From assembly GCA_029706075.1 (NCBI GenBank), contig JAINUG010000307.1:655501-719500 (forward strand): a DNA stretch of 64,000 nucleotides, written 5' to 3'. A program made the position numbers and the translations under genes. Every line of letters begins with the position of its first letter. Positions within the stretch are counted from its first letter, which is position 1. The notes beneath the pieces were generated by a model, which worked only from the letters and a program-made list of their open reading frames with translations, ran no database searches and was not told the origin of the DNA. Below are positions 35,471 to 47,260 of the stretch, in pieces. The stretch comes from Aldrovandia affinis. Lineage: Eukaryota > Chordata > Actinopteri > Notacanthiformes > Halosauridae.

Positions 35471-36233
35471 TCAGTGAAGGCTTTATATGGCGGGATAGAC
35501 AGGAAGTTTAACTCAGAGTGACAAGGTCAGGTTAGGCCTTGTACAAAAGGCTTTGTTCCACAGACAGATTAAAAGGCTCTTCCACAGTTTCTACACTTTT
35601 GGAGCTTGTTGAACACGCTGTAAGTTAATCCTGTCTGCGGAGGAAGAGACGATGCCAGGGAGCTGCGGAGGGGGAACGAAAAACTCGCAAACGTCCGGCT
35701 GTTCGTTTCAGAATGTCGCAGCCGGCGTTCGTGCTCGTGCTTGCAGCCACAGGTTTTGAGAACATCCTCGTTGTGTGCTATCAGTACGATAGCTGGCGTG
35801 TGCTGCCCCCAGACCCTTACAGCTCAGAGGGCTTTTTACATTTCAAAAACACGTTCCCGCTGAATCTCGTGCGAATGAAGGAGGGGTGAGCGGACAAGTG
35901 GGTTTCCGTTGAGTTCAGTTGTGCCATGGACATGCTTGTCTAACAGCATATCCCAGCGTCTATCAGCAAGCCCCGTGGGAGTAGTCCAGTGTGTAGACTG
36001 CATTAGTGCACAGTGAGGAAGACATCCTGGTTGCTGCTAATCTCTAAAACCGGACTGTGGAAGGGCCCTGCTATTAAAGATAGTGATAATTCATTTTTAT
36101 TTGTATATTTTAGCATTTAATTGTTTCATGATATGCAATATTGTTAACTACAGTAGCTAGTTAACTATTCCCATGCCACAATTACCAGTTATCTAGTTTT
36201 TAGGACATTTTGTACAGATTCACCTAAACTATT

Positions 36234-36269
<36 letters not shown>

Positions 36270-36999
36270 TGCACATGCATATACTCTGTATAAATACATG
36301 AGATGTACCCATCAATTTACCGTCTCATTTCTCGTCTCATTTCTCGAAACATTTCAAGAGAGGACCAGGCTAACTAGCCTGCTGCAACAATCACAGTTAG
36401 CGAACCTTAGCTTGCAAATAGTGCTCTTGTCTCTTTTCCTAAAGTTCTTATAGTAACAAATATTTTGATTTGTGAAATGATAAAATTATAAAGAGAAAAT
36501 ACAAACAGATTTGTTCACATACAAATACAAATAAAAATATTTAGTTAACCACGTCTCATATGAGACAATAACTGGATAGCTAACCTAACTGCTACAGTAG
36601 CGGTCAGTGAGTGAAAAGTTTCACGATCAATTCCAGCATTACAGGCCCTTGCTACATATCCAAAGTTACATATTTAGATGCCCGTGGACAGTTTAGTTGT
36701 AAAACATAAAAAATCAGTAGTTGTGCTCACTAGTATATGCGAGTAAATTGTATTTGCCAGCAACTTCTAGTAAATGCTAGTATGTAGACATTATTATATT
36801 AATAAATTAATGTATACGGTACAAATAGAGCTCTGCCTATTTTTCGTTGTCCTTATAGTGTGTTATTTCATTTAAAACTTGAGTATTAATTTATTACTGT
36901 GGAGCTGGCAGCGAGCAATTTTGCAGCCCAAATGTGGAGTTGTCCGTTAGCCGTAAGTAAGGCTTGTTTAGAGATATCAAACTGGGCACATTGTCGCTG
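35471..36999. other. Gene-free sequence with a CA run
   Basis: (CA)n lies at about 36236-36265. A 58-codon frame at 35713-35889 is open but unrecognised and not called. The AT-rich remainder shows nothing identifiable. Confidence 0.4.
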
Positions 37000-37600
37000 A
37001 TTACCTAATCAATAAAGGTGGAGAGACCCAGGCACAAATTCCAGTTTAGCCAAAAGAGCACATTCTTCCCCACCTCGGGATACTGTTAGCAATATCATTT
37101 GGCAATTAACAAGGAAATGAGAGAGAAATGGAGAAGCCAATTACCAGTCGGAGCTAGCTAAAGGCCATTTTAAACTGTGTGCCCATGACATAATAATGTT
37201 TATGGTAAATATTATAGTCGGAGCGAGCGAGAGCTTGGCGTGAGAGGGATGGAAAAAAAAAAGGCATCAATCTGGGATGGAGAATAATTTATTAAGATCT
37301 GAGATGCGCCAATTATGTGGAAAGGACCAAAAAAAAAAAAAAAAATCAAACTCTCCAGGAACCGCATACATGATTGCAATCTTGATTAAATCCCCCTGGA
37401 TCTAATGAGTTGATTTTCTGCTGTTAATATTGCATCGGCTGATGATGGATTCGTTAAGATAATGGAACGAAGCTAAAATATAAATGACTCCCTGTCAAGG
37501 AGCAGATTTTCGTCATTTTCCGTCTGACACCTCTGCCGTGGGGATTTGGTTGGGCCTTTTTGTGTTCAGAATCACCAGATCTGGAATACTAATTTTTCAT
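37000..37600. promoter_or_regulatory. Candidate conserved enhancer block
   Basis: Long AT-rich, low-repeat sequence with CTGATTACCTAATCAAT, AGCCAATTACC, ATAATTTATTAAG, CGCCAATTATGTGG and CTGTTAATATTGCATC words, broken only by A runs at about 37252-37262 and 37329-37345. Homeodomain-type cores are dense and no coding frame exists. This is the texture of deeply conserved vertebrate noncoding elements, but conservation itself is not shown here. Confidence 0.4.
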
Positions 37601-38599
37601 GTACAGCTGTAATGCTGTGCGTTTCTCCTCCCCTCTCTGTAAGTGTGTCCTTTTAATCTCTAGATGTGAGGAAAAAATGTAAAAAAGCACCCAAGTGAAC
37701 TTTAGTTTAGCAGTGAGATACACCATAATTGCCAGACCTTTCTCGTGAACGTAAAATCACCCACCAGAAAGCACTTGTATGTGTATGCTTTCACACATTT
37801 ACCCGTGTTTTCCATTGTTGTTCCAATTTGCAAATGGAATGCACACAGTGCAGTGCAGCACAGTCCAATACATGCATCTTTAGAATGAAAAACTTTATGA
37901 GACCATAAATGTCTGCTTTGTAAAATGTTCAATTTGGTGTTGACTGAGCTTTATCAAGTGAATCAGCTAATGTACAGCATTCTGTAATCTGAGATGATGA
38001 CTCTGAGCTGTTTGTCGCTCACTTCACAATTCCCTTTTTTACATGGAATTATACAGAAGAGGAACAGTTTTTTGCAACTTGGCACACAGAAAATGTGCAG
38101 TAAAAAAAAAAAAAAAAAGACCAGTAAAGACACATTTAAAAAAAGGAAAAAACCTTGTTAATCATGGGAGAGAGATCGACACATACCAAGTCAGGTATAG
38201 GTATTGATTAACACATTACTCTTTGCAGTGGTACTGTATTAGTTTAGTTTAAGATTATAAATCAAATTCAGGATTTTTGCAGTGCCCACATCCAGTGAAA
38301 TATTCAAGGAACGACCCAAACGGCACAAGGTGGCTCAAGACGTAGTAGTAACAGCAGTAGAAGCGATACATCGAGTAGTAATGGCTGCATACAGAAGCCT
38401 TTTCAGGACCTGTTTATGTGCTTCCACAGCTTCTGTGTCCACGGAGAGCAGTCATTTCAAACATAGCGGGGTTACATTTTGACTGGATGCTCGAAAACTG
38501 GCAGGACCTCGGGAACAAAAGCGCATAATTCCATTGACCAAATGAGCCCGATAAATAGCGAAGATGAAAACCGAATTGAAAAAAAAGCCCAAAACATAA
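37601..38599. other. Gene-free sequence
   Basis: A run of 17 A residues lies at 38102-38118. No gene is recognised. Confidence 0.4.
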
Positions 38600-39010
38600 C
38601 AGTCGTTAAGGGAGGAAAGGGCATTTTAGTGTTGAGTTGTTCCTAGCTGTGGACTACCTCCCCAATCACAAGCTATTTTATAATCATCTTAATCGCCATT
38701 GTTGTCAAGTTTCATGCTCTGCCTGACCCCTCCTTTGAGGAGATTATTGTGTTGTTTTTTTCCTCTCTTTTTTTTCCCTTTTTACACTCCCCCCCTTCCT
38801 CTGTGCTCGTAGCATTACCAGGGAAACAGTTTGATTGGGGCTTACCCCAGGCCCTTTCTTCCCAGTGTCACTTTTTTTGTCCTTTAACATGGTTTTGCTA
38901 AAAAGTTTTTTAATCAATCAAGTATGAGGCAGAAAATAGGCTTTGTCACGGCTGGGCCCTGGGTCGTGTGATGCTTGCTTTGCGGTGACAGGTCCTCAAA
39001 AGGGATAAAA
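38600..39010. promoter_or_regulatory. Possible conserved noncoding block
   Basis: Includes AATCACAAGCTATTTTATAA, CATCTTAATCGCCATTGTTG and TTTAATCAATCAAG words in unique sequence, consistent with SOX (ATTGTT) and homeodomain sites. No coding frame is present. Confidence 0.3.
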
Positions 39011-40829
39011 AGGAATATTTTTTGGGGAAAACCCTGGTTTCCATGGCGCCGCCACTTGTTGCACATCTCTGGCCTTTCTTAGCTCCCGCGTGGGCCTGCG
39101 CTTTCAAAGAGGGGGACGACAAAAATTAGGGTAGGAGGGGTAGGCTCGGCTGTGGAAGGCAGCTGCCCCCGAGCCCCGCGCTGTCCTCTCCTACAGGACG
39201 AGGAGAATAGGAAGCGGAGTTGACAGCAAAAAAGGGGGCCTACTAGGTTCTGTCAAAATATGCATAAGCAGAGTTATTAAATAAATGTTCCATTTCTCAT
39301 TGTGCCCGTCCCCATTCGAATAGTCACTCAGAGGGAGCACATACCCTTTGACAGGACAGGAGTAGGAGAGGAGCCCCCTGTTCACTCGGACGACTCTGGT
39401 AGTACGGCTTCTGAATTGTGTCATTAATTATTATACTTTTTTTTGCTTTCTCAGGTCATATAAGCAAAATAGCGTTTCTACATTTTCTCAGTAACAATGA
39501 AACCAGGAAATAAAAGCAATACGACGTTTGTTATCATTGGGTGAGGATTGTTAGGTGAAGCTGTTTGGTACAATGGTTTGTGTTCCTGTGCTTTTCTTTG
39601 TTTTTTTGTGTTTTTTTCTTAAATGCGAAACTTTAAAATGCTAGCAACCTTTAAAGTGCACATTGGAAAGAAGTCGCACGCAGCTATGATGTATACACGA
39701 TTAGGCATGCTCAGTGACGTACAGATTTTAAGAAAATGCGCTTTATGTTTAATGGGGCTTCGGTTTTGCATAAGGTGTGTTCGTCACATTAACATAACAT
39801 GCACTCGTTAGTGTGCGTGCACTGATATATTTCATGCTTGGATTAATTTGAGCTATTTTTATACAAAGTAATCTTATAGCAAGAATGTGGTTGGCAACAT
39901 CTGTCACCAGAGACTGCCTTTCGCCTCTCCCTGTGTACGTTTCACAATTATGTATTCTTCTCCCTTTTGAGAAATGGCTTAATAAGGTCAAGGTTTTCGC
40001 GTGTCAGGACTTCTTTAAACAATTTGCAATAATTTCCATAGCATCACTCCCTCCCACAATAACAAACAAGGTTATTCCTTTTGTTGCTCTCTTTCATCAT
40101 AGTGTGCAATGGAAAAGACCATTATTATGGTCTACTGTTGAAAGACCTGTAGTGCTCTATTTTTTGTGGGGGGGAAATCAGACCGTTGAAGAACAGATTA
40201 GCAACACATGCCCACTAAACGCACATTTACTCGTATAATCTGGTTCTCTACGGTCCATCTTGCCGCGCGACAAAAAGGCAAAAAGCAGGGAATTTTTTTC
40301 CCCTCTTCTTTTTTAAGTTGCGTTTTAACACCGGCTGTCCAATGCGATTCTTTCTCAAAGGGAAAAAGCCAACTGCCTGTGTTCTAATTTGAGAACTGGT
40401 TTGTCTTTGAGATTCTCTGCACTCCGCTGTCAGTCTGTTGCAAAGGTTAAGGGAAGGCTGAGGTACCTTCCTTGATGATGTTTTATCATGCTAGGCATGC
40501 CCTGTTTCCTGATGAATATATTAAAATTATTACTGTGCAAACAGAGTTTCTAATTACTGACCTGCTTGCCATTGTAGCGCGCCTTCTCTATGCTTTCTCC
40601 ACTCCCTGTGCCTTGTTTATTTATCTGCACCAGTGAATACAGAATAGTCGGTGCAATGTCATTTCCAACCCCATGAAAATGATTTTGAAAATGCCAGTCT
40701 TGCCTATTATACAGTATAATTACGAGTCTGTCTCTTTATTTCATCATATCTTTAGCCAGTGAGAAGATCTTTGAGAGGGTAAACATCTTGGTGGGTTCCC
40801 ACATGTGTATATTGCTTTATAGAAGAAAC
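39011..40829. other. Gene-free sequence
   Basis: No exon is recognised. The 117-codon frame at 39885-40238 has no known domain or supported splice context. Confidence 0.4.
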
Positions 40830-40872
40830 GTGTGTGTGTGTGTGTGTGTGTGCGTGTGTGTGTGTGTGTGTG
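40830..40872. repeat. (GT)n microsatellite
   Basis: GT run with a single GC interruption. Confidence 0.92.
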
Positions 40873-41009
40873 CTGAATGAGAATGTCTATCAACAGAATG
40901 ACCTTGTTTATTGAAAGATTTGGAAGAAAGTGGGCAATATTTATGTGTACTGCTCAAAGTTTCACACCTTAGGGGTGTGAAAGATGGGTGTGATTAAATA
41001 TGTATAAAA

Positions 41010-41179
41010 ACACACACACACACACACACACGAATACACACATGCACACACATGCACACACACACAAGCACACACACAGGCACACACACACACACATACA
41101 CACGTGTGCATGCAAACGAACACACACATGCACACATATACACACACACACACGACGCACGCACGAACACACACACACA

Positions 41180-41233
<54 letters not shown>
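41010..41233. repeat. Long compound CA microsatellite
   Basis: About 224 bases of (CA)n interrupted by TGCA, GTGTGCATG and GACGCACG variants, ending in a pure run of about 50 bases. Cys/Val-rich and His/Thr-rich frames on the two strands are artefacts. Confidence 0.97.
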
Positions 41234-41234
<1 letters not shown>

Positions 41235-41769
41235 TTATGGAATATTACTTGATATTTAAGCATAAAATGTATGTTTTTGTCATTTCAGAAGCGTTGTCAG
41301 TGTGCAGAGAGATTTCGTGAGAATGAACAATTTTTGTACCTTCGGATGACACAATAGTTGGCAAAAGTATCATAATCATAAATCTTTCAGACATGCATTT
41401 CATTAACTCCCCGATTCTGTGGCCTCGCGTAGCATTTTTGAAGTGTACGACGTACAGAAAAAGGCTTATGGAAACACCTTTCCACATTCCTGTGTTTTAG
41501 ATATGCTTTTGTTCGCCACCTTTGGTGTGGCTCAGCAGGTTCCTCAAGTCATAAAGCCAAAAAACTTATTTTTTCACATTCTGTACATTTACATCGCAGT
41601 GCTCGACGCCTCACTTTGTTTTTCTGTTTTTTTGTTTTTCTAACGCCGTCTTTCCCCGTACGTGAGTCCGTACGCGCTCCGTGCCGTCCGTTGTTAAAGT
41701 TACCTATTTTATCATTTTTTTCCGGATCCTTCCATCCCCGCCGCGTCGCGTAAAAGGGCAAGCCTGTTG
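41234..41769. other. Gene-free sequence
   Basis: No gene is recognised. Confidence 0.4.
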
Positions 41770-42300
41770 TTTACTCACAGGCTCTGATGAGGCGGAGAGG
41801 CTTGATCAGGGGAGTTGATAGGAGCCGCAATTTAAAAAGAGGACACTGCAGCTCAGAACAAAAACAATTATAGGAAAATGAAAGGCAGCCCCCAAGGGTT
41901 AAAAATAGAAAATTAGCAACATGCATGTTGGAATTTACGGCTCCCCCCACCCCTTCCCAAACTTACCGGGCCCGCATTGTTATGTACGATCAGATCTGCC
42001 AGTCCTTCCTCTAAGCTCCTTGTCACATTTTGACTTAATGAAGTGCAACTTAGAAGGGAATTGGGTTCATCATGGTAGTCACACGATGCTCCCTTGTTGT
42101 AGCAAACAGGAGCGGCATGGGACCGAAGCGCTACAGCGCGAGTCGTTATCATTCCGGTCAGTCTGTTTAACACAAAATTAAACAAAGAACTAATTAGTGC
42201 CTCATGAATTAATAACTGCACTGTTGCCGAGAAGAAGTTGGGTTGCTGAGGGGAGATATAAAATAAGTAGGAAGATCAGGTTATAATTATTAATACTTTT
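41770..42300. promoter_or_regulatory. Possible conserved noncoding block
   Basis: Unique sequence with GGCTTGATCAGG, ACAATTATAGGAAAATG, ACTAATTAGTGCC and ATGAATTAATAAC words. The 102-codon minus-strand and 86-codon plus-strand frames overlap each other and lack domains. Regulatory function is inference. Confidence 0.3.
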
Positions 42301-42405
42301 TTTTTTTCCTCCGGTTGCCTGTGCTTTTCAAGGTTAGCAAACTTCGGGAATAGTTGAAGCAACTCAAGTGTTAGCGCGCGGGCGGGATTGTGCTGCGGGG
42401 TTGTT
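42301..42405. other. Gene-free sequence
   Basis: A T run followed by GC-rich sequence leading into a G-rich block. Confidence 0.4.
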
Positions 42406-42440
42406 GGGGGGCGAGGTGGGTGGAAGTGGGGGGTTGGGGG
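42406..42440 (+). other. G-quadruplex-type motif
   Basis: Runs of 6, 3, 6 and 5 G residues are separated by loops of 6, 7 and 2 bases, which fits the canonical G3+N1-7 pattern on the plus strand. Further GGTGGTGGTGG follows to about 42450. Confidence 0.7.
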
Positions 42441-43001
42441 TGGTGGTGGTCCAGATGGACCAGTTGCATGGGCAGTTGAACATACAAAGGAGCAACTTTG
42501 CAGCCATCTAACAGGAAGGATGATACTAAAAAAATTTATTTAAAAAAGCATAAATAAAAACAGTAAATAATAAAAACAAAACAGGAATGGATTAAAAACA
42601 AAAATGTATAACAGAATACAAGCACACTTCCAACTCCTTACCCCACCACATGCCATCTTAAGGCAGACACAGCATATATCCCTCCTCGTCACATGTGCAA
42701 ATCGCATCCCCCCACACACCAGACCCTCCTAAAGGAGTCAAAATGGTGGATCAGTTGTGCGTATGTGTGCTCCACCCAAAGACGGGCCAACACATAACAC
42801 CTGGTGAGCACGGTCGCCTCAGTGGGGCCCGACCCCCCCCCATCTTGTTCCGTCTTGTCACCCAAATTGCCAACTTGGCTTGTCCAAATATAAAATGTAA
42901 CAAACCAGACTCGTACCTCTGTAGAAAGAGTACCTGCCTTGGAGTAAACGTGGTCCCCAGTCTCCTACACACCTCCCCCAAAATAACAGAGAATAACAAT
43001 G
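42441..43001. other. Gene-free sequence
   Basis: A-rich from about 42531 to 42605. The rest is ordinary unique sequence; the 107-codon frame at 42695-43018 has no known motif. Confidence 0.4.
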
Positions 43002-43047
43002 AATCTAATAAACTTTAGATTTATTAGATTAGATTATTTAAATAATC
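43002..43047. repeat. Two adjacent perfect dyads
   Basis: AATCTAATAAA at 43002-43012 and its complement at 43020-43030 flank a 7-base loop. Directly after lies the 16-bp palindrome GATTATTTAAATAATC at 43032-43047. Both are AT-rich and may be incidental. Confidence 0.7.
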
Positions 43048-45982
43048 AAAATAAACTACATGACAAAAGAAAATGAAAGGTTGACACCACCTGTAAATAC
43101 TGCATATCTATAAAACAGAAGTACTGGAAGCAGGCAAATATATGAGAAAAATACACACCTTATTCAGAAACTAATATTTCTTTGTGCATTTAGCTGGAGC
43201 TAGAATTATTCATATGCAGTGCTTCTGAGATCAAGAAATAGATGTTCTGTTTGTTCTCAGGACCAAGTTATGTGGCTAACTCTATCGCTACCTTAATAAA
43301 CAACTTATTGGGGGGGGTTGCTGAGGGAGACACAAGAAGCCGTCTTCATTTCACTGCCTGAATATGAGCAGCTCTCCTGGCCGCTGCTTATGCACGCTCC
43401 TTCAAGGTCATACCGGCTCATAAAATCCTCCCCTCAATCAGATTTTAGGATTACCGATTCAAAGTAAACTATCATTGGCAAGCTGTGCTGAAATGTTCAC
43501 AAAAGTGCTTGGCCCGGTGGCGCACACCTGCTCCCTGCATGCGGGTGGGGGTCGGAGGGGGTCCGTCACCTGTCGGTCCCCGGCGACTGGAGCCCCGCAG
43601 GCCTCCACAGGTGTCACTGGGGGTCTGTTCAGCTGCTCCCTCTCCCTGCTCTTTCTCCCTTGTATTTGCACGCATTCGTTCATTCATTTATTTTTTGCTT
43701 ATTGCTAATCTGTTTTAATCTCATTTATCGGAAAGAGCCCTCTTCTACGTTGCGCACACGGTACTCCAGAAACTTCAGTTTCTCTGCCCGCTTGGTATTT
43801 ATTCTTCGGCTCAGCTTTCCTTTCGTCTTTTATGTCGCTGCGCTCCGGCTACATGAAGTGGTTCTGAGATCAGTGTACGAAAGTGTACAAATACATATTT
43901 ACAATGGCATTGCAGAAGCTCATCGCCTTCCAACAAGTGTGCAATAGCATGTTGGCTACATTTTAAAAAGGGAATAAAACTAATAAAACAAGCCTTTTTT
44001 CCCCGATCAAGTATATTTAAGCTCTGTAAAGATTGCACTGGACGGAATGCACAAAATGACCCTTTCGTTAAAATCTCTGTTTTCTTTCTTTCTCTCTCTC
44101 CCCCCTCATTCCTCCCAGGATGAAGTAGGTTCGAGTAAGGAGTGACCCGCTCACACACAGAGAAAACAAGGTAGGACAAATAAACCGCATGACTAATTGC
44201 AGTCCTCAACGTCTCCACCGTTCGTCTCAGCAACAAAATGAAGCATCTTCATTAATCCCCGGGGATCAATGTGTCCTGAGTTGTAAAAATTGACAAATGA
44301 CTTATTAGAATCGCACCGTTTTATTTTCCAACTGATTAACTCGCAGTGATGTATGATGGGCCCCAGTTTTAAAGTGTATGCTTCACAAACACTCTGCTTC
44401 CTGAGTGAATCTTCTTCTTTTCATTATTTGTGGTAATTTTACCGTATTGCTCCTCCCCAAAGACTCGCATGGCTATAGTTTCCATTCAGTCCGAAGGATA
44501 AGAATTACAGTGCCGGTCTCTTGTCTCGTTCATGGCCAGCACATGTATTAGTAAATTAAGCCACTTAAGAAGGTGGCTGTTGTTTGCAGCCCTACGCCCC
44601 ATACCAAAGGCTGTTTCATACACACTGTAGCATTAAGGAAGACCTCCGGTTGTGTACACGTCTGTAATTTGGACAGAGGCAGCGGCCTTGCCCCTGGGTC
44701 CCCGGTCGGGATCGATCTGTGGAAGAGGGAAGCTGTGTGCTTGGGTCTTGTCAGAGAGTGGTCCCCTCCATCGTCTGGGGTGTCCTGGCCATGGCACGAC
44801 AGCGCTTATCTCCCCCTCTGTGTCGCAACTGTATCTGTCACCAGGATGCAGGACACTCACAGTGCCGTTCGTGGGAAACCGCCTGCTCGCCGTAGGAGCA
44901 GAAGCACATCGCAGGACACATCCTCGAGGACCGTGTTAGTTAGCATAACAAATGTGCAGCCGGACAGTGGGCGCACTAAAGGACACCGAGGTGTATGACA
45001 TGAAACTTATTAAGACCGTGCAAAGTGGATCCCTTACTCAAATGCCCAATGCTGCACTATTAGTGTTATATCCATCCAAAAGAGTGGAGGAAGGGCCCTC
45101 TCGGCCATTTCTCCAGAGCTTTGGGGCTTTGGAGCTGTTGATTTGGCCAATGCCGAAGGGAAGGCACGGCAATTTTTTTCTCTTTCGCCCGTCTGAATTA
45201 AAGCAGGATGCTTTAGGAGTCCCAGTGTGTCTTCAAAGGGGAGGCGAGCGTGCCAGCTCAGGCCCCTCTCCCTCCATGACCCAGTTCTCCCCCTTGCCTC
45301 AACAAACCGAATAGCTGGAGTATAGTTAGCTTAATTGGGTTTTGATATATTTTAATTCGGCTAATCAGAAAGCCCAACTGGCTCCGACGTGGGGCCCGCA
45401 TGCCTTTTCCCTTTTCTCTGAGCTCCCAGAGACCGGGCCCAGAAGTCTCCCAGAATGGATTCCGTCTCAAACAGTGGGAAGAAAATTAAACTGCCAAATT
45501 TGTTTTCATTGGTTCTGGGCCTTCCTTGGGGAGTCAGTGGCTTTTAATTGTGCTCGCTGTGAAGAATTTTGTAGCGCCATTTTAAAACAACATCGCGGGC
45601 AGCTCCCTTCTTTCTTCTTTCTTTGTGTGTTTTTTTTTCCTGCCTTTTTTTGACAGATCAGCTCAAAATGTAGTGCCGGTTTAGTTAATTGTATGTTTGG
45701 AAAAAGCAGATGAGGATGAATAATTTCATTTTATGAGTGTGGTTATCCAGCGGCGCTGTCTCTTTCCATTTTTTTGGGGGTGGGGGGGAAGTGTGAGTTT
45801 GGGAGTTCAGTTTTTTTTAAAAGGGTTGGAGGATATAAACGTGGGAATCTCCCGTCAATCCCAATTCTTACTAGGAGACATGCAAATTTGATGTAAATTG
45901 CTATCCAGGCAAATTTTATCAATTTTATCCATGGAAACGTACATAGCTTACTTTTTTCTCCCACATATTATCCATTTGTGCA
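43048..45982. other. Gene-free sequence
   Basis: No exon is recognised. Frames of 95-141 codons at 43660-43947, 43811-44236, 44573-44998 and 44952-45314 show no known domain. Acceptor-like pyrimidine-AG sites end at about 44119 (TTCCTCCCAG) and 45656 (TTTTTGACAG), with no supported exon after them. Confidence 0.4.
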
Positions 45983-46060
45983 GGTGTAAATAAGAACATA
46001 AGAATACACGACGAGAACGGGCCGTTCAGCCCATCTAGACTCGTCGTGTCCTAATCTAAA
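45983..46060 (+). mobile_element. Fragment of an early ray-finned fish dispersed repeat
   Basis: AATAAGAACATAAGAATACACG, shortened here to AAGAACATAAGAATACACG, followed by CGGGCCGTTCAGCCCATCTA and GACTCGTCG, matches the start of a repeat I recall as abundant in early-branching ray-finned fishes (ACATAAGAA ... GGCCATTCAGCCCATC). The element class is not determined. It may continue to about 46200 in decayed form. It is a lineage hint, not proof. Confidence 0.5.
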
Positions 46061-46453
46061 GAGTATCCAGTACTGCATCTAGCCTGGACTTGGAACAGTC
46101 CAAGTGTAAGGAGGCAATACGTTTCTCTCCTCAACAGCGGTGGGCGCCTCACCTAGGAATTGAACTTCCTTTTGACTGCTCCTTAGCCACTTTCAAAATA
46201 TTTAATTTAGCCTTTGGTACAGTAGTGGAATTAAGAAAACCTATGAGTTCATGTTTTTGGATATCTATATGACCAGTATTCCTCTGGAACAATTAATTTG
46301 TTTTAGTATCTTAATGTACATGATACAGTGCCCTGTCCATCATGAGTGAGCTAATGTATTGATTTAGGGTTAGGGTTATTCTCTTGTAGGAAGCACTGCA
46401 AGCAGGTGTATGAAGGTGTATATTGATATTTTGACATTATAGTATTTTTTTAT
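46061..46453. other. Gene-free AT-rich sequence
   Basis: Two telomere-type TTAGGG units lie at 46363-46374, too few to be an interstitial telomere. Otherwise nothing is recognised. Confidence 0.4.
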
Positions 46454-46557
46454 ATTTATACGGAAACATTTATACGGAAGCATACATATTTAAATGGTAA
46501 ACAATCAAAAAGTATATTGTTCATTTACTTCATATACTTCAAAAGTATATTGTTCAT
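46454..46557. repeat. Two small tandem duplications
   Basis: ATTTATACGGAA is present at 46454-46465 and 46468-46479. AAAAGTATATTGTTCAT is present at 46507-46523 and 46541-46557. Both pairs are perfect. Confidence 0.8.
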
Positions 46558-46660
46558 ATATTGTTGGCTAATGCTGTTGTACATGGGGAGTTGTATCTTA
46601 TAAATAGTCTAACTTTTGTTTCTCTGGCAGAAGCCCGAGCTGCCTAACTAGAATATCCTG
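46558..46660. other. Unannotated spacer
   Basis: Short AT-rich spacer with nothing recognised. Confidence 0.4.
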
Positions 46661-47260
46661 TGTTTCAAAGTGATATGAAAGTTCATATCTCGGTGGTTAT
46701 AAGAAACGATAATGACAATGAAAGCCACCTCCTCCTCCTCGTTTATTTCCCCTCTCCCTTTTTCTTTTCTCTTTTTTTTTTTCTTCTTCGCTCTTTAGTT
46801 TTTCCAGTGTGTCAAAACAAGCATAGGCAACATGGAAACGGCAGCCCTGTGTAAATATTTATGATGTAACATCTCCATGTGAATAGACTTTCCGCAGAAT
46901 ACATCCATCATTCCCGCCAAAACGTGAAAGCCCTCCTCCCGGTGGCGACTCGGTCTGTAGGAAGCTCAGACGGGAGCAGTGCATCCCCCCCGGCCCCCCC
47001 TCACCTCCAAAGTATTTGTTTTTCCTTTGACTCCGGGCCGCCCAGCTGTGAGGGCATTCCTTGTGTTGTCTCTCCGGCTTTTATTCGCCCAAAACTTCAA
47101 AGCCCATTTGGGCCATTGTTTCGGCGACGTGGCCGCTGGCCCCGAAAATGCAGAAACAGAAAAATGTGATGTAGGTCAAATTATAGCAGTTGCGCTTGTG
47201 AAAAGTGAAATTCTATACCGCGGCGGTGGAGAGTCTTGGTTACTGGCGGGCCCCTGACCA
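46661..47260. promoter_or_regulatory. Possible conserved noncoding block
   Basis: Mixed sequence with GTAAATATTTATGATG, CCATTTGGGCCATTGTTTCGG and GGTCAAATTATAGCAG words. CpG is raised near 47120-47230. The frames here overlap on both strands and lack domains. Confidence 0.25.

Noticed and set aside
35713..35889. 58-codon frame starting ATGTCGCAGCCGG
   Set aside because: It is clean and hydrophobic at its start but matches no family I know, and a frame of this length is expected by chance in 64 kb. Conservation or RNA evidence would be needed.
40962..41320. Cys/Val- and His/Thr-rich frames
   Set aside because: Direct translations of the CA/GT microsatellite on both strands.
44573..45314. Frames of 120-141 codons
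   Set aside because: No recognisable domain, no splice sites framing them, and competing frames on both strands.
46363..46374. Interstitial telomere
   Set aside because: Only two TTAGGG units, within chance expectation.
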